NCBI RefSeq assembly: GCF_000758325.1
Contig: NZ_CP009459.1
Span: 1,054,001 to 1,118,000 of the forward strand
Source: Cedecea neteri
Lineage (GTDB): Bacteria > Pseudomonadota > Gammaproteobacteria > Enterobacterales > Enterobacteriaceae
Direction of reading: 5' to 3'
DNA: 64,000 nucleotides
Part shown: positions 42,285 to 57,698 of the stretch, piece after piece
How the letters are laid out: every line of letters begins with the position of its first letter
Numbering within the stretch: the first letter of the stretch is position 1
Notes under the pieces: generated by a model
What the model saw: the letters and a program-made list of their open reading frames with translations, nothing else
What the model was told of the DNA's origin: nothing
Databases searched by the model: none
Position numbers and translations under genes: made by a program

Positions 42285-44153
42285 ATGAGCGCTGATAATA
42301 AACAATCGTTGCCGGCCGTTACGCTGGCTGCTATCGGGGTTGTGTACGGTGATATTGGTACCAGCCCGCTTTATACCCTTCGTGAATGTCTGTCCGGGCA
42401 GTTTGGGTTTGGCGTTGAACGCGACGCCGTGTTTGGCTTTTTGTCGTTAATTTTTTGGCTGTTGGTACTGGTCGTCTCCATCAAATATCTCACCTTCGTG
42501 ATGCGGGCGGATAACGCCGGGGAAGGCGGGATCTTAACGCTGATGTCGCTTGCCGGGCGTAATACGACGGCGCGAATGACCTCTGTACTGGTGATCATGG
42601 GGTTGATTGGCGGCAGCTTCTTCTACGGCGAGGTGGTTATCACGCCGGCGATATCGGTGATGTCGGCCATAGAGGGCCTTGAGATAGCCGCGCCGCAGCT
42701 CGATCAGTACATTGTCCCCCTTTCTATTATTGTTCTGACGCTGCTGTTTATGATTCAAAAACACGGCACCGGCATCGTGGGCAAGCTGTTCGCGCCTGTT
42801 ATGCTGCTGTGGTTCCTGACGCTAGCTGTACTGGGGGCGCGCAGTATTATCGGCAACCCGGAAGTTCTGCAGGCGCTTAACCCGGCCTGGGCGGTGAATT
42901 TCTTCGTGCAATATAAAGCCGTGTCGTTCGTTGCGCTCGGGGCGGTTGTGCTGGCTATCACCGGCGTTGAAGCGCTGTATGCCGATATGGGGCACTTTGG
43001 TAAGCTCCCTATTCGTATCGCATGGTTTATTGCGGTTCTGCCGTCATTAGTCCTTAACTATTTTGGTCAGGGCGCGCTGCTGTTAAAGAACCCGGAAGCG
43101 ATTAAAAACCCGTTCTTCCTGCTGGCACCTGACTGGGCGCTGATCCCGCTCCTGGTTCTGGCGACGCTGGCAACGGTGATTGCCTCTCAGGCCGTGATTT
43201 CCGGCGTATTCTCGCTGACGCGTCAGGCGGTTCGCCTGGGTTATCTCTCGCCGATGCGCATCATCCATACTTCGGAAATGGAATCCGGGCAGATTTACAT
43301 TCCAGCGATTAACTGGATTCTGTATATCGCCGTGGTGATCGTCATCGTTAGCTTCGAACATTCAAGTAACCTGGCGGCGGCATACGGGATCGCAGTAACC
43401 GGCACGATGGTGCTGACCTCGATTCTCTGCTGTACCGTCGCGCGCAAAAACTGGCACTGGAATAAAATTGCTGTGCTCCTGATGTGCGTGGGCTTCCTGT
43501 TTATCGACGTGCCGCTGTTCTCTGCTAACCTCGAGAAAATCGTCTCCGGCGGCTGGCTGCCGCTCACGCTGGGGCTTGTCATGTTTACCATCATGACGAC
43601 GTGGAAGAGCGAGCGTTTCCGCCTGCTGCGCCGCATGCACGAGCACGGTAACTCTCTCGAAGCGATGATTGCGTCCCTTGAGAAGTCTCCGCCTGTTCGC
43701 GTGCCTGGCACAGCGGTTTATATGTCCCGCGCGTTGAACGTGATCCCGTTTGCTATGCTGCATAACCTCAAGCACAACAAAGTGTTACATGAACGAGTCG
43801 TTCTGCTGACGCTGCGCACCGAAGACGCCCCATACGTTCACAACGTTAAGCGCGTTTCTATTGAGCAGCTGTCGCCCACCTTCTGGCGCGTGGTGGCCAG
43901 CTACGGCTGGCGTGAAACGCCGAACGTGGAAGAGATTTTCCACCGCTGCGGTCTGGAAGGCCTGAGCTGCCGGATGATGGAAACCTCGTTCTTCATGTCG
44001 CATGAGTCGCTGATTATCGGTAAGCGTCCTTGGTACCTTCGCCTGCGCGGCAAGCTGTTCCTCGCCCTGCAGCGAAATGCGCTACGCGCGCCTGATCAGT
44101 TTGAGATCCCGCCGAACAGGGTTATCGAACTGGGCACCCAGGTCGAGATTTAA
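42285..44153 (+). CDS. kup: Low-affinity potassium transporter Kup
   Basis: 622 aa, the E. coli length. Inner-membrane K+:H+ symporter of the KUP/HAK family with twelve membrane segments and a C-terminal cytoplasmic domain (from about 440). The hallmark [14 protein letters not shown] is at residues about 18-31, and [22 protein letters not shown] and [11 protein letters not shown] follow. It is a single-gene unit with a 224-bp upstream region; a repeat palindrome lies shortly after its stop. Confidence 0.98.
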   Translation: MSADNKQSLPAVTLAAIGVVYGDIGTSPLYTLRECLSGQFGFGVERDAVFGFLSLIFWLLVLVVSIKYLTFVMRADNAGEGGILTLMSLAGRNTTARMTSVLVIMGLIGGSFFYGEVVITPAISVMSAIEGLEIAAPQLDQYIVPLSIIVLTLLFMIQKHGTGIVGKLFAPVMLLWFLTLAVLGARSIIGNPEVLQALNPAWAVNFFVQYKAVSFVALGAVVLAITGVEALYADMGHFGKLPIRIAWFIAVLPSLVLNYFGQGALLLKNPEAIKNPFFLLAPDWALIPLLVLATLATVIASQAVISGVFSLTRQAVRLGYLSPMRIIHTSEMESGQIYIPAINWILYIAVVIVIVSFEHSSNLAAAYGIAVTGTMVLTSILCCTVARKNWHWNKIAVLLMCVGFLFIDVPLFSANLEKIVSGGWLPLTLGLVMFTIMTTWKSERFRLLRRMHEHGNSLEAMIASLEKSPPVRVPGTAVYMSRALNVIPFAMLHNLKHNKVLHERVVLLTLRTEDAPYVHNVKRVSIEQLSPTFWRVVASYGWRETPNVEEIFHRCGLEGLSCRMMETSFFMSHESLIIGKRPWYLRLRGKLFLALQRNALRAPDQFEIPPNRVIELGTQVEI

Positions 44154-44179
44154 GTCAGCCAGTCTTTACTGGCCTGATG

Positions 44180-44212
44180 CCCTCACCCCGGCCCTCTCCC
44201 ACAGGGAGAGGG
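44180..44212. repeat. Single GC-rich extragenic palindrome
   Basis: One copy of the CCCTCACCCCGGCCCTCTCCC..GGGAGAGGG family, 26 bp after the kup stop. A separate hairpin GGCAACCATAGTTGCC with a following TTTTACTTTT (44229-44254) looks like the kup terminator. Confidence 0.8.
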
Positions 44213-44228
44213 AATAAACATTAAAAAC

Positions 44229-44254
44229 GGCAACCATAGTTGCCGTTTTACTTT
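44229..44254 (+). terminator. Likely terminator of kup
   Basis: AACGGCAAC / GTTGCCGTT form a 9-bp stem around CATA (core 44229-44247 region) and are followed by TTACTTTT. It lies about 75 bp after the kup stop and just before the rbs upstream operator. Confidence 0.8.
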
Positions 44255-44259
44255 TGCTG

Positions 44260-44354
44260 TCGAAACGTTTCGATGTTGATCACACTTCTTTAACCTGGTG
44301 GTTGTTTAACCGTCACCTCTTTTCCTACACTCATTATCAGCGAAACGTTTCGCT
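44260..44354 (+). promoter_or_regulatory. rbs operon control region with two RbsR operators
   Basis: Two perfect palindromes share the LacI-family core CGAAACGTTTCG: TCGAAACGTTTCGA (44260-44273) and AGCGAAACGTTTCGCT (44339-44354). Their centres are exactly 80 bp apart. A plausible promoter TTGTTT (44302-44307), 18 bp, TACACT (44326-44331) places the transcription start near the downstream operator. A half CRP site TCACA (44279-44283) would centre near -62, but its left half (TTTCG) is weak. RbsR, encoded by the last gene, is expected to bind both operators and release with ribose. Confidence 0.85.
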
Positions 44355-44368
44355 AGTGGAGCAGGAAA

Positions 44369-44788
44369 ATGAAGAAAGGTACCGTTCTTAACGCTGATAT
44401 TTCGGCCGTTATCTCCCGCCTGGGGCACACCGATACGCTGGTGATTGCCGATGCCGGGCTGCCAATTCCGCGCCATACTCAGCGCATTGATTTGGCATTA
44501 ACTCACGGCGTTCCGGGCTTTATGCAGGTCGTGGACGTGGTAACGCAGGAAATGCAGGTTGAGGCGGCAATCATTGCTTCTGAAATCAAACAACATAATC
44601 CCGCACTTCACGAAACGTTGCTCATCCATATTGAGCAACTGCAAAAACACCAGGGAAACACCATAACTATTCGTTACATCAGCCATGAGCAGTTCAAGCA
44701 GCACACCGCGGATGCACATGCGGTTATTCGCAGCGGGGAGTGCTCCCCGTATGCGAATATCATTCTCTGTGCCGGCGTAACCTTCTGA
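44369..44788 (+). CDS. rbsD: D-ribose pyranase RbsD
   Basis: 139 aa. It interconverts beta-pyran and beta-furan ribose, feeding ribokinase, in the cytoplasm. [22 protein letters not shown] with catalytic H20 and the [20 protein letters not shown] segment are typical of the RbsD/FucU family. First gene of rbsDACBKR, with an AGGAAA ribosome site and the RbsR operator just upstream. Confidence 0.98.
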   Translation: MKKGTVLNADISAVISRLGHTDTLVIADAGLPIPRHTQRIDLALTHGVPGFMQVVDVVTQEMQVEAAIIASEIKQHNPALHETLLIHIEQLQKHQGNTITIRYISHEQFKQHTADAHAVIRSGECSPYANIILCAGVTF

Positions 44789-44798
44789 GGAGGTCAGC

Positions 44799-46313
44799 AT
44801 GGAACCCTTACTGCAACTTAAAGGGATCGATAAATCGTTCCCAGGGGTGAAAGCCCTGTCTGGCGCGGCGTTGAACGTCTACCCGGGCCGCGCCATGGCG
44901 CTGGTGGGTGAGAACGGCGCCGGCAAATCCACGATGATGAAAGTTCTGACCGGGATCTATACCAAAGATGCCGGTTCGCTGCTGTGGCTGGGAAAGGAAA
45001 CCGCCTTTAGCGGGCCAAAAGCCTCTCAGGAAGCTGGCATCGGGATTATCCACCAGGAACTCAACCTGATCCCGCAGCTCAGCATCGCGGAGAACATCTT
45101 CCTTGGCCGTGAGTTTGTCGGGCATTTTGGCAACATTGACTGGAAGAAGATGTACCGCGAAGCCGACAAGCTGCTGGCGAAGCTGAATTTACGCTACACC
45201 AGCGAACGTCTGGTGGGCGAGCTGTCGATTGGCGATCAGCAAATGGTTGAGATTGCCAAGGTGCTGAGCTTTGAGTCCAAAGTCATCATTATGGATGAAC
45301 CGACCGATGCGCTGACCGACACGGAAACCGAGTCGCTGTTCCGCGTTATCCGTGAGCTGAAGGCTCAGGGCTGCGGCATCGTTTATATCTCCCACCGAAT
45401 GAAAGAAATTTTTGAGGTGTGCGACGACGTTACCGTTCTGCGTGACGGGCAGTTTATTGCCGAGCGCGAAGTCTCCACGCTTACCGAAGATACGCTGATC
45501 GAAATGATGGTTGGCCGCAAGCTGGAAGACCAGTACCCACATCTGGACAAGCAGCCGGGCGACATTCGCCTGCGGGTTGATAACGTATCTGGCCCAGGTG
45601 TGAAGGAGGTTTCTTTCACGCTGCGCAAAGGCGAAATTCTTGGCGTTGCCGGGCTGATGGGCGCCGGGCGTACCGAACTGATGAAAGTGCTGTACGGCGC
45701 TCTGCCCAGAACCGGCGGCTATGTGGCACTCGATGGCCGCGAAGTGGTAACGCGTTCTCCGCAGGATGGCCTGGCTAACGGCATCGTTTATATCTCTGAA
45801 GACCGCAAGCGTGATGGCCTGGTATTAGGGATGTCGGTGAAGGAGAACATGTCGCTGACCGCGCTGCGCTATTTCAGCCGCGGGGCCGGCAGCCTGAAGC
45901 ACAAAGATGAGCAGCAGGCGGTACAGGACTTTATTCGCCTGTTCAACGTCAAAACGCCGTCCATGGAACAGCCAATCGGCCTGCTTTCCGGCGGTAACCA
46001 ACAGAAAGTCGCCATCGCGCGCGGCCTGATGACCCGCCCGAAAGTGTTGATCCTCGACGAGCCAACTCGTGGCGTGGACGTCGGGGCGAAAAAAGAAATT
46101 TATCAGTTAATTAACCAGTTTAAAGCCGAAGGGTTGAGCATCATCCTTGTGTCGTCCGAGATGCCGGAAGTGCTGGGCATGAGCGACCGCATTATGGTTA
46201 TCCACGAAGGGCGACTGAGCGGTGAATTCTCCCGTGAAGATGCCACCCAGGAGGCGCTGATGGCCGCGGCCGTCGGTAAGCTTAATCGAGTGAATCAGGA
46301 GTTAGATAAATGA
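44799..46313 (+). CDS. rbsA: Ribose ABC transporter ATPase RbsA
   Basis: 504 aa (E. coli 501), with two fused ABC cassettes. First: Walker [13 protein letters not shown], signature [15 protein letters not shown], Walker [12 protein letters not shown]. Second: [12 protein letters not shown] as a degenerate Walker A, signature [15 protein letters not shown] and [11 protein letters not shown]. It energises the RbsC permease. The stop overlaps the rbsC start by 4 bp. Confidence 0.98.
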   Translation: MEPLLQLKGIDKSFPGVKALSGAALNVYPGRAMALVGENGAGKSTMMKVLTGIYTKDAGSLLWLGKETAFSGPKASQEAGIGIIHQELNLIPQLSIAENIFLGREFVGHFGNIDWKKMYREADKLLAKLNLRYTSERLVGELSIGDQQMVEIAKVLSFESKVIIMDEPTDALTDTETESLFRVIRELKAQGCGIVYISHRMKEIFEVCDDVTVLRDGQFIAEREVSTLTEDTLIEMMVGRKLEDQYPHLDKQPGDIRLRVDNVSGPGVKEVSFTLRKGEILGVAGLMGAGRTELMKVLYGALPRTGGYVALDGREVVTRSPQDGLANGIVYISEDRKRDGLVLGMSVKENMSLTALRYFSRGAGSLKHKDEQQAVQDFIRLFNVKTPSMEQPIGLLSGGNQQKVAIARGLMTRPKVLILDEPTRGVDVGAKKEIYQLINQFKAEGLSIILVSSEMPEVLGMSDRIMVIHEGRLSGEFSREDATQEALMAAAVGKLNRVNQELDK

Positions 46314-47275
46314 GTACCCAGACCGTGTCCACCCGTCGCTGGTTCACCAAAGCGTGGCTGATGGAGCAAAAATCGCTGATCGCTCTGCTGGTGCTGATTG
46401 CGATTGTCTCGGCCCTGAGCCCGAACTTCTTTACCGTGAATAACCTGTTCAACATCCTGCAGCAAACCTCGGTGAACGCCATTATGGCGGTGGGGATGAC
46501 GCTGGTCATTCTGACCTCCGGGATCGACCTGTCCGTCGGTTCTCTTCTGGCATTGACCGGGGCGGTGGCGGCCTCAATTGTGGGCTTTGAGGTGAATGCG
46601 CTGGTGGCCGTTGCCGCTGCGCTGGCTCTTGGGGCTGCCATTGGTGCCGTAACCGGTGTGATTGTCGCGAAAGGGCGGGTTCAGGCCTTTATTGCCACGC
46701 TGGTGATGATGCTGCTGCTGCGCGGGGTGACGCTGGTTTACACCAACGGCAGCCCGATGAACACCGGCTTCTCGGACAATGCGGACCTGTTTGGCTGGTT
46801 CGGTATTGGCCGCCCGCTGGGGATCCCAACGCCGGTCTGGATCATGGCGATTGTCTTCCTGGCCGCGTGGTACATGCTGCACCATACTCGCCTGGGACGT
46901 TACATCTATGCGCTCGGCGGTAACGAAGCGGCGACTCGTCTGTCAGGCATTAGCGTCAACAAAGTGAAAATCATCGTCTACTCTCTGTGTGGTCTGCTGG
47001 CGTCACTGGCCGGGATCATCGAAGTAGCGCGTCTTTCCTCTGCGCAGCCAACGGCGGGCGCGGGATATGAACTGGATGCTATCGCGGCGGTTGTGCTGGG
47101 CGGCACCAGCCTGGCAGGCGGCAAAGGCCGGATTGTCGGCACGCTGATCGGGGCATTGATCCTCGGCTTCCTGAACAACGGTCTGAATTTATTAGGTGTT
47201 TCTTCTTATTACCAGATGATCGTCAAAGCGGTGGTAATTTTGCTGGCGGTGCTGGTGGACAATAAAAAGCAGTAA
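46310..47275 (+). CDS. rbsC: Ribose ABC transporter permease RbsC
   Basis: 321 aa, about ten membrane segments, inner membrane. Conserved [33 protein letters not shown] (EAA-like loop contacting RbsA) and [33 protein letters not shown] blocks of the ribose/xylose permease family. Co-translated with rbsA and 27 bp before rbsB. Confidence 0.98.
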   Translation: MSTQTVSTRRWFTKAWLMEQKSLIALLVLIAIVSALSPNFFTVNNLFNILQQTSVNAIMAVGMTLVILTSGIDLSVGSLLALTGAVAASIVGFEVNALVAVAAALALGAAIGAVTGVIVAKGRVQAFIATLVMMLLLRGVTLVYTNGSPMNTGFSDNADLFGWFGIGRPLGIPTPVWIMAIVFLAAWYMLHHTRLGRYIYALGGNEAATRLSGISVNKVKIIVYSLCGLLASLAGIIEVARLSSAQPTAGAGYELDAIAAVVLGGTSLAGGKGRIVGTLIGALILGFLNNGLNLLGVSSYYQMIVKAVVILLAVLVDNKKQ

Positions 47276-47302
47276 AACCATAACCCTACAGGACATCTGA
47301 CT

Positions 47303-48190
47303 ATGAACATGAAAAAACTGGCTACCCTGGTTTCCGCTGTCGCCCTGAGCGCCACCGTAAGCGCAAACGCCATGGCAAAAGACACCATCGCGCTGGTGGT
47401 TTCTACCCTGAATAACCCGTTCTTCGTGTCGCTGAAAGATGGCGCGCAGAAAGAAGCCGACAAACTGGGCTACAACCTGGTGGTGCTGGATTCACAAAAC
47501 AATCCGGCAAAAGAGCTGGCCAACGTGCAGGACTTAACGGTTCGCGGCACCAAATTAATGCTGATTAACCCAACGGATTCCGACGCGGTGGGCAATGCCG
47601 TTAAGATGGCAAACCAGGCTAAAATCCCGGTGATCACCCTCGACCGTATGGCCAACCAGGGTACCGTGGTGAGCCACATCGCTTCTGATAACGTTGCTGG
47701 CGGCAAAATGGCCGGTGATTTCATCGCTAAGAAACTGGGCGACGGCGCGAAAGTTATTGAACTGCAGGGTATTGCCGGTGCTTCCGCGGCCCGTGAACGT
47801 GGTGAAGGTTTCAAACAGGCAGTTGCGGCACATAAATTTGACGTACTGGCCAGCCAGCCTGCTGACTTCGATCGTACTAAAGGCCTGAACGTTATGCAGA
47901 ACCTGCTGACTGCACACCCTAATGTTCAGGCTGTGTTTGCTCAGAACGACGAAATGGCACTGGGTGCCCTGCGTGCGCTGCAAACCGCGGGTAAATCTGA
48001 TGTGCTGGTCGTTGGTTTCGACGGTACAGCTGACGGCGTGAAAGCGGTTGAAGGCGGCAAATTGGGCGCAACGGTTGCCCAGATGGCTGACCAGATCGGC
48101 GTTATCGGTGTGGAAACCGCTGATAAAGTGCTGAAAGGCGAGAAAGTAGATGCGAAAATCCCGGTTGATTTGAAACTGATCACCAAATAA
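47303..48190 (+). CDS. rbsB: Periplasmic ribose-binding protein RbsB
   Basis: 295 aa (E. coli 296) with a Sec signal peptide ([25 protein letters not shown], cleavage before KDTIALV). The mature protein is nearly that of E. coli: [33 protein letters not shown] and [15 protein letters not shown] are ribose-contact loops. It feeds RbsCA and signals to the chemoreceptor Trg. A strong hairpin follows, which probably raises its mRNA level. Confidence 0.98.
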   Translation: MNMKKLATLVSAVALSATVSANAMAKDTIALVVSTLNNPFFVSLKDGAQKEADKLGYNLVVLDSQNNPAKELANVQDLTVRGTKLMLINPTDSDAVGNAVKMANQAKIPVITLDRMANQGTVVSHIASDNVAGGKMAGDFIAKKLGDGAKVIELQGIAGASAARERGEGFKQAVAAHKFDVLASQPADFDRTKGLNVMQNLLTAHPNVQAVFAQNDEMALGALRALQTAGKSDVLVVGFDGTADGVKAVEGGKLGATVAQMADQIGVIGVETADKVLKGEKVDAKIPVDLKLITK

Positions 48191-48213
48191 GAATCAAAGA
48201 AAAGCAGGGCAAC

Positions 48214-48237
48214 GCGCCGCTCAGGCATGAGCGGCGC
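48214..48237 (+). other. Perfect hairpin between rbsB and rbsK
   Basis: GCGCCGCTCA (48214-48223), loop GGCA, TGAGCGGCGC (48228-48237): ten GC-rich base pairs, 23 bp after the rbsB stop, with no T run. It probably shields the rbsB transcript from 3' decay and lowers rbsK relative to rbsB. Confidence 0.8.
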
Positions 48238-48258
48238 ACTCAAACTGGATATTAAGAT

Positions 48259-49188
48259 ATGAAAAGCACAGGCAAACTCGTCGTTCTTGGCAGCATCAAT
48301 GCTGACCATATCCTCAACCTCGAACATTTCCCTACTCCTGGCGAAACCGTTACCGGGCAGGGGTATCAGGTGGCGTTCGGCGGTAAAGGTGCGAACCAGG
48401 CCGTTGCGGCAGGGCGCAGTGGAGCAGACATTGCGTTTATTGCCTGTGTGGGCGATGACGATACCGGCGGCCGCGTGTGTAAGCAGCTTGCCAGCGACAA
48501 TATTGATACTTCGCCAATCAGCACGATTAAAGATGAAGCGACCGGCGTGGCACTGATTTTTGTCAACGGCGCAGGTGAAAACGTGATCGGCATTCACGCC
48601 GGCGCGAATGCCGCTTTGACTCCCAAGCTGGTGGAAGCGCAACAGCAGAAAATCGCCGAATCTTCTGCTTTATTAATGCAGCTGGAATCCCCGCTTGAGA
48701 GCGTGCTGGCAGCGGCTAAAATTGCCCATCAGCACCAGACCAAAGTGATTCTTAACCCCGCCCCGGCCTGTGAACTCTCTGATGAGCTTCTGTCTCTGTT
48801 AGATATGATCACCCCGAACGAAACTGAGGCAGAAAAGCTGACCGGCGTGCGCGTTGAGAGCGATGCAGATGCCGCCAAAGCTGCAGAAGTGCTGCACGGT
48901 AAAGGTATCGACACGGTGATTATCACGCTAGGTAGCCGTGGCGTATGGCTAAGCGAAAAAGGTCACGGCAAACGAGTGCCGGGCTTTAAGGTAAAAGCTG
49001 TCGATACTATCGCCGCTGGCGACACTTTTAACGGCGCGCTGGTGACTGCGCTGCTGGAAGAAAAACTGATGGAAGACGCCGTACGATTTGCTCACGCTGC
49101 CGCTGCAATTGCCGTGACGCGAAAAGGTGCTCAGCCGTCCGTGCCGTGGCGCAAGGAAATAGATGAGTTCCTGCAGCAGCAGAGGTAA
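48259..49188 (+). CDS. rbsK: Ribokinase RbsK
   Basis: 309 aa, the E. coli length. PfkB-family sugar kinase that phosphorylates ribose to ribose-5-phosphate. First signature GGKGANQAVAAGRSGA; second DTIAAGDTFNGALV with the catalytic aspartate; substrate-binding NADHILNLEHFPTPGETV. Three bp separate its stop from the rbsR ATG. Confidence 0.98.
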   Translation: MKSTGKLVVLGSINADHILNLEHFPTPGETVTGQGYQVAFGGKGANQAVAAGRSGADIAFIACVGDDDTGGRVCKQLASDNIDTSPISTIKDEATGVALIFVNGAGENVIGIHAGANAALTPKLVEAQQQKIAESSALLMQLESPLESVLAAAKIAHQHQTKVILNPAPACELSDELLSLLDMITPNETEAEKLTGVRVESDADAAKAAEVLHGKGIDTVIITLGSRGVWLSEKGHGKRVPGFKVKAVDTIAAGDTFNGALVTALLEEKLMEDAVRFAHAAAAIAVTRKGAQPSVPWRKEIDEFLQQQR

Positions 49189-49191
49189 GCC

Positions 49192-50184
49192 ATGGCTACC
49201 ATGAAAGACGTCGCCCGCCTGGCGGGCGTTTCTACTTCTACCGTTTCTCACGTCATTAATAACGATCGCTTTGTTAGCGATGCCATTCGCCAGAAGGTTG
49301 AGGCAGCGGTAAAAACGCTGAACTATGCTCCTTCTGCGTTGGCCCGCAGCCTTAAGCTCAATCAAACGCATACCATTGGCATGCTGATCACTGCGAGTAG
49401 CAACCCCTTCTATTCTGAACTGGTTCGCGGCGTGGAGCGCAGCTGCTTTGAGCGTGGCTACAGCCTGGTGCTGTGTAACACTGAAGGCGATGAGCACCGC
49501 ATGAACCGAAATCTGGAAACGCTGCTGCAAAAGCGCGTCGATGGATTGCTGCTGCTATGCACCGAAACGCATCAGCCTTCGCCTGAAATCATCAACCGCT
49601 ACCCGACTATCCCGACCGTAATGATGGACTGGGCCCCGTTTGAGGGGCAGAGCGATGTGATTCAGGATAACTCGCTGCTCGGCGGGGAGATGGCGACACA
49701 GCACCTGATCGATAATGGCTATACCCGTATTGCCTGTATTGCCGGGCCGCAGGACAAAACGCCTGCCAGACTGCGGCTTGAAGGCTACCGGAAAGCCATG
49801 GCTCAGGCCGGGCTGACTATTTACCCTGGCTATGAAATTATCGGCGACTTCGAATTTCAGGGCGGGTTTAGCGCCATGAGCGAGCTGCTTACCCTGGCGG
49901 ACAGGCCGGACGCGGTATTCATGGGGAATGACGCTATGGCCGTTGGGGCCTACCATGCTTTATATCAGGCAGGTCTTAGCATTCCGCAGGATATGGCGGT
50001 GATTGGCTACGATGATATTGAACTTGCGCGCTACATGACGCCGCCGCTGACGACGATTCACCAGCCTAAAGATGAGCTCGGCGAGCTGGCCGTGGATGTG
50101 CTGATCCACCGGATGGGGCAACCCGATCTGGCGCAGCAACGCTTACTGCTGACGCCAGAGCTGGTGGAACGAAGCTCTGTTTAA
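49192..50184 (+). CDS. rbsR: Ribose operon repressor RbsR
   Basis: 330 aa, the E. coli length. LacI/GalR family: N-terminal helix-turn-helix ([30 protein letters not shown]) with hinge helix ([11 protein letters not shown]) and a periplasmic-binding-protein-like ribose domain. The two CGAAACGTTTCG palindromes upstream of rbsD are its expected operators. Its stop codon overlaps, tail to tail, that of hsrA within the palindrome TTAA. Confidence 0.98.
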   Translation: MATMKDVARLAGVSTSTVSHVINNDRFVSDAIRQKVEAAVKTLNYAPSALARSLKLNQTHTIGMLITASSNPFYSELVRGVERSCFERGYSLVLCNTEGDEHRMNRNLETLLQKRVDGLLLLCTETHQPSPEIINRYPTIPTVMMDWAPFEGQSDVIQDNSLLGGEMATQHLIDNGYTRIACIAGPQDKTPARLRLEGYRKAMAQAGLTIYPGYEIIGDFEFQGGFSAMSELLTLADRPDAVFMGNDAMAVGAYHALYQAGLSIPQDMAVIGYDDIELARYMTPPLTTIHQPKDELGELAVDVLIHRMGQPDLAQQRLLLTPELVERSSV

Positions 50185-51575
50185 GGCTTGTGGCGTTCTT
50201 TGATTAAGTTGCGCCCGTCTTTGGGGCGCAGCAGCAGAAATACCACCGAAGAAACCAGCGTTATCGCGCCCATCGTTAGCAGTGTGTAATGGAACTGTTC
50301 GATGGTATTGACGCTGTCTATTCCTTCCCATGCACGTAGCACCGCGGCACTAACGGCAACCCCAAGGCTAATAGAAAGCTGCTGAGTCACGGCCAGCACG
50401 CTGTTGCCGCTGCTGGCGTTTTCATCCGTCAGGTCCGCAAGGGTGATGGTATTCATGGCCGTAAACTGCGTCGACATTGCCATCCCTAATATAAAGAGGG
50501 GCAGGATCAGCAGCCAGACTTCCATGCCCGGTGACTGCAGCGAGAACTGGGCAATGAGCAGGCCGATGACGACGGTTATCCCTACCAGCGTTTTACGGTA
50601 ACCCATCCACCGCAGTACTTGAGTCACCGTCGATTTAGCCAGCAGCGAACCCACAGCGGTCGGCGCCATCATGCAGCCCGCCAGCAGCGCCGAATAACCA
50701 AAACCGACTTGCAGCATTAGCGGCATTAAAAAAGGCACGCAGCCGGTACCGAGGCGTGAGGCTATATTGCCGACGATGCCCACGGAAAAGGTGCGCGTCT
50801 TAAAGAGAGGCAGGGGAATGAGTGGTGTTGGAACGCGGCGAGCATGCCAGACATACGCCAGCAGCAATAAAACACCGCCCAGAATCACTAACATGCCTAT
50901 ATAACTGGCGACAATTCGCTCGCCAAACAGCTCAACGCCGCTTGAGATCAGCACCAGCCCCGCGCCAAACAACAGGAAGCCGCTCATATCAAACCCGCGT
51001 TTCGGCGTGGTGAAGTTGGGCATGTACTTGCGGGCATACAGCAGGCCCAGAATACCAATCGGAATATTGATTAAAAAGATCCAATGCCAGCTTGCCCAGG
51101 TGACCAGAACGCCGCCGAGCAGTGGGCCGATAATGGGGCCGACGAGGCCGGGCATAGTGACAAAGTTGAGCACAGGCAACAGCTCGCTGCGTGGGTAAGC
51201 CCGAAGTAATGCCAGACGCGCAACCGGCATCATCATTGCGCCGCCAATACCCTGAATCACGCGAAAGATGACCAGCTCGGTTAAAGATCCCGACATGGCG
51301 CAGGCAAAGGAGCCGAGAGTGAACAAACTAACGGCCAGCATAAATACGCGGCGTGTGCCGAAGCGGTCTGCTAACCAACCGCTTACCGGGATAAGCATGG
51401 CGACGGTCAAGGTGTAGCTAATAATGGCAGCCTGCATGGCCAGCGGGGAGCGATTCAGGCTATGGGCTATTGCCGGTAGCGCGGTGTTAAGAATGGTGGC
51501 ATCCAGCGCCTGCATAAAGAACGCCATTGCGGCTATCCACGGCAGGCCGGCCATGCTGCGTGCTGTTTTCGTCAT
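50181..51575 (-). CDS. hsrA: MFS transporter HsrA (DHA2 family, 14 TMS)
   Basis: 464 aa (E. coli HsrA/YieO 475), about fourteen membrane segments. Drug:H+ antiporter-2 type: motif [14 protein letters not shown], motif C-like [12 protein letters not shown] and [12 protein letters not shown] near the N-terminus. The substrate is not established; in E. coli it is linked to homocysteine and other toxic compounds. It is downstream of yieP in the same direction (30-bp gap) and so probably in one operon with this GntR regulator. Confidence 0.94.
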   Translation of the reverse strand: MTKTARSMAGLPWIAAMAFFMQALDATILNTALPAIAHSLNRSPLAMQAAIISYTLTVAMLIPVSGWLADRFGTRRVFMLAVSLFTLGSFACAMSGSLTELVIFRVIQGIGGAMMMPVARLALLRAYPRSELLPVLNFVTMPGLVGPIIGPLLGGVLVTWASWHWIFLINIPIGILGLLYARKYMPNFTTPKRGFDMSGFLLFGAGLVLISSGVELFGERIVASYIGMLVILGGVLLLLAYVWHARRVPTPLIPLPLFKTRTFSVGIVGNIASRLGTGCVPFLMPLMLQVGFGYSALLAGCMMAPTAVGSLLAKSTVTQVLRWMGYRKTLVGITVVIGLLIAQFSLQSPGMEVWLLILPLFILGMAMSTQFTAMNTITLADLTDENASSGNSVLAVTQQLSISLGVAVSAAVLRAWEGIDSVNTIEQFHYTLLTMGAITLVSSVVFLLLRPKDGRNLIKERHKP

Positions 51576-51605
51576 TATTATCCTGAAGGTTATGTGCGCT
51601 TTAGA

Positions 51606-52304
51606 CTACCGATGAGTGACGGGTTCCTTTAATAGCGCCAGGCAGGCGTTAAAAGCGGCCTGCCCCTCTCCCTTAGCAATGGCATCCACAATCGCCTGAT
51701 GCAACTCGAGCTTAATGACTTCGTTATCGGTAATCGCGGTGAAGTAATTGTAATAAATCGATCTGAATAAGTTCGCGAAAGATGTCATGAAAGGGTTACC
51801 ACTCATTTCATAGATGAGTTCGTGGTAGGCCATATCCACTTCAATCCACCTCTGGCGGTCAAAGGCCGTCTGCAGTTCTGTCATTTGCGCCATCAGTTGA
51901 GCCAGCCTGGTACGCTGTTGCTCATTACTATTAATAGCGGCTAATGCGCAGGCCTGTGGCTCCAGGCTATTACGCATAATCAAAAACTCTTCTACTACAT
52001 GGCTGAAGTTATCTTTGGTCATCCACCAGGCTATCAGTTCCTTATCAAGGAAGTTCCAGTGGCTGCGGGGCATGACGCGAGTGCCAATCCTTGGGCGAGG
52101 CAACAGCATGCCTTTAGCGGCTAGCGTTTTGACGGCTTCACGAACGGCCGTCCGGCTGACGCCAAAGAGATCACCCAGTTCCATCTCGCCCGGAAGAATG
52201 CTGCCTGCCGCATATTCACCCTTGAGAATTCGCTGGGCTAATTTCTCCGCCAGCACATAAGAAAGGTTTTTTTGGGCGGCGAGTTGTTGAGTGGATAAAG
52301 ACAT
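51606..52304 (-). CDS. yieP: GntR-family regulator YieP
   Basis: 232 aa. FadR-type GntR regulator: N-terminal winged helix (ILKGEYAAGSILPGEMELGDLFGVSRTAVREAVKTLAAKGML) and an FCD effector domain with the metal-type residues in EVDMAYHELIYEMSGNPFM. The ligand is unknown. It directly precedes hsrA and is divergent from the rRNA operon; a perfect palindrome CCACCGGTGG (52343-52352) is 39 bp before its ATG and could be its own operator. Confidence 0.95.
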   Translation of the reverse strand: MSLSTQQLAAQKNLSYVLAEKLAQRILKGEYAAGSILPGEMELGDLFGVSRTAVREAVKTLAAKGMLLPRPRIGTRVMPRSHWNFLDKELIAWWMTKDNFSHVVEEFLIMRNSLEPQACALAAINSNEQQRTRLAQLMAQMTELQTAFDRQRWIEVDMAYHELIYEMSGNPFMTSFANLFRSIYYNYFTAITDNEVIKLELHQAIVDAIAKGEGQAAFNACLALLKEPVTHR

Positions 52305-52342
52305 GACGCAATTCCTTTAGCTGTATTTCTTACCCTAGTATG

Positions 52343-52352
52343 CCACCGGTGG
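52343..52352. promoter_or_regulatory. Palindrome upstream of yieP
   Basis: CCACCGGTGG, a perfect 10-bp palindrome, lies 39 bp before the yieP start. Candidate autoregulatory operator; evidence is only symmetry and position. Confidence 0.35.
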
Positions 52353-52454
52353 TGATTCTGCGGTGATTTATGCAGCAAATATCCCTGATTTGCTGGCTTT
52401 CTGCGCGGCATTGGTGAAAAAGAATGCGGTCAGAAAGTTTTTTCAAATTAGGGG

Positions 52455-52592
52455 TTGTCAGGCTCTGAGAACTCCCTATAATGCGCCTCCACTGACACGG
52501 CGAAGCGGCTTCGAAAGCGGCTTCACAACCCGGTAGTCAGTCAGACGAAAGCGAAAATAAACGCTTGACTCTGAAAGAGGAAAGCGTATTAT
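52455..52592 (+). promoter_or_regulatory. rRNA operon promoters P1 and P2
   Basis: P1: TTGTCA (52455-52460), 16 bp, TATAAT (52477-52482) followed by the GC-rich discriminator GCGCCTCC that makes rRNA promoters respond to ppGpp. P2: TTGACT (52565-52570), 16 bp, TATTAT (52587-52592). The AT-rich AGAAAGTTTTTTCAAATTA just upstream of P1 is a typical UP element; Fis sites are likely further upstream. Confidence 0.95.
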
Positions 52593-52631
52593 ACGCCACC
52601 TCGAGTTAGCAAGCGAAAGCGACTGACTCAC

Positions 52632-52643
52632 TGCTCTTTAACA
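52632..52643 (+). promoter_or_regulatory. boxA antitermination site in the rRNA leader
   Basis: TGCTCTTTAACA, the conserved NusB/S10-binding boxA, in the leader between P2 and 16S. A second copy in the 16S-23S spacer is listed separately. Confidence 0.93.
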
Positions 52644-52777
52644 ATTTATCAGACAATCTGTGTGGGCACTCGCAGGATTGATATCTCAGCATCTTCGGAT
52701 GCAAAAAAATATCAAGTCTTGAAGAGTGACTACTGATTTTATAAACAGTTTTAATTCTTTGAGCATCAAACACTTTT

Positions 52778-54319
<1,542 letters not shown>

Positions 54320-54404
54320 CCTAAAAGATACAACCCGCGTAGTGCTCACACAGATTGTCTGATAGATGTAGAGAAGCAAGGCGTCTTGCGATTGAGACTT
54401 CAGT

Positions 54405-54480
54405 GTCCCCTTCGTCTAGAGGCCCAGGACACCGCCCTTTCACGGCGGTAACAGGGGTTCGAATCCCCTAGGGGACGCCA
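54405..54480 (+). tRNA. tRNA-Glu (anticodon TTC)
   Basis: 76 nt with encoded CCA (54478-54480). Acceptor stem GTCCCCT / AGGGGAC, anticodon TTC at 54439-54441 in CCCTTTCACGG, T-arm GGGGTTCGAATCCCC. It is the only tRNA in the 16S-23S spacer, as in E. coli rrnB/C/E/G operons. Confidence 0.99.
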
Positions 54481-54555
54481 CTTGCTGGTATGTAAGTGAA
54501 AGTTGCGTGCCGTTATATCTCAAAGCTGACTTGAAAGAGTCATGTTTGAGATATT

Positions 54556-54567
54556 TGCTCTTTAACA
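54556..54567 (+). promoter_or_regulatory. boxA antitermination site in the 16S-23S spacer
   Basis: TGCTCTTTAACA, the second boxA of the operon, after tRNA-Glu and before 23S. Confidence 0.92.
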
Positions 54568-54692
54568 ATCCGGAACAAGCTGAAAATTGAAACGACATGT
54601 CGTCTCATTCTTCCGTAATAAAGAATGAGGTTAAGACATGTTCGAGTCTCTCAAATTTTCATAATCTGAAGCGAAACATCTTCGGGTTGTGA

Positions 54693-57598
<2,906 letters not shown>

Positions 57599-57698
57599 AC
57601 AACACCGAAGGTGTTTTTAGAGACAGAAAGTAAATTTTCAGCTTAGTTCAGGATTAGATTGATGGTTGTGTGCGAGCATGACGGTCAATAACAGAATT

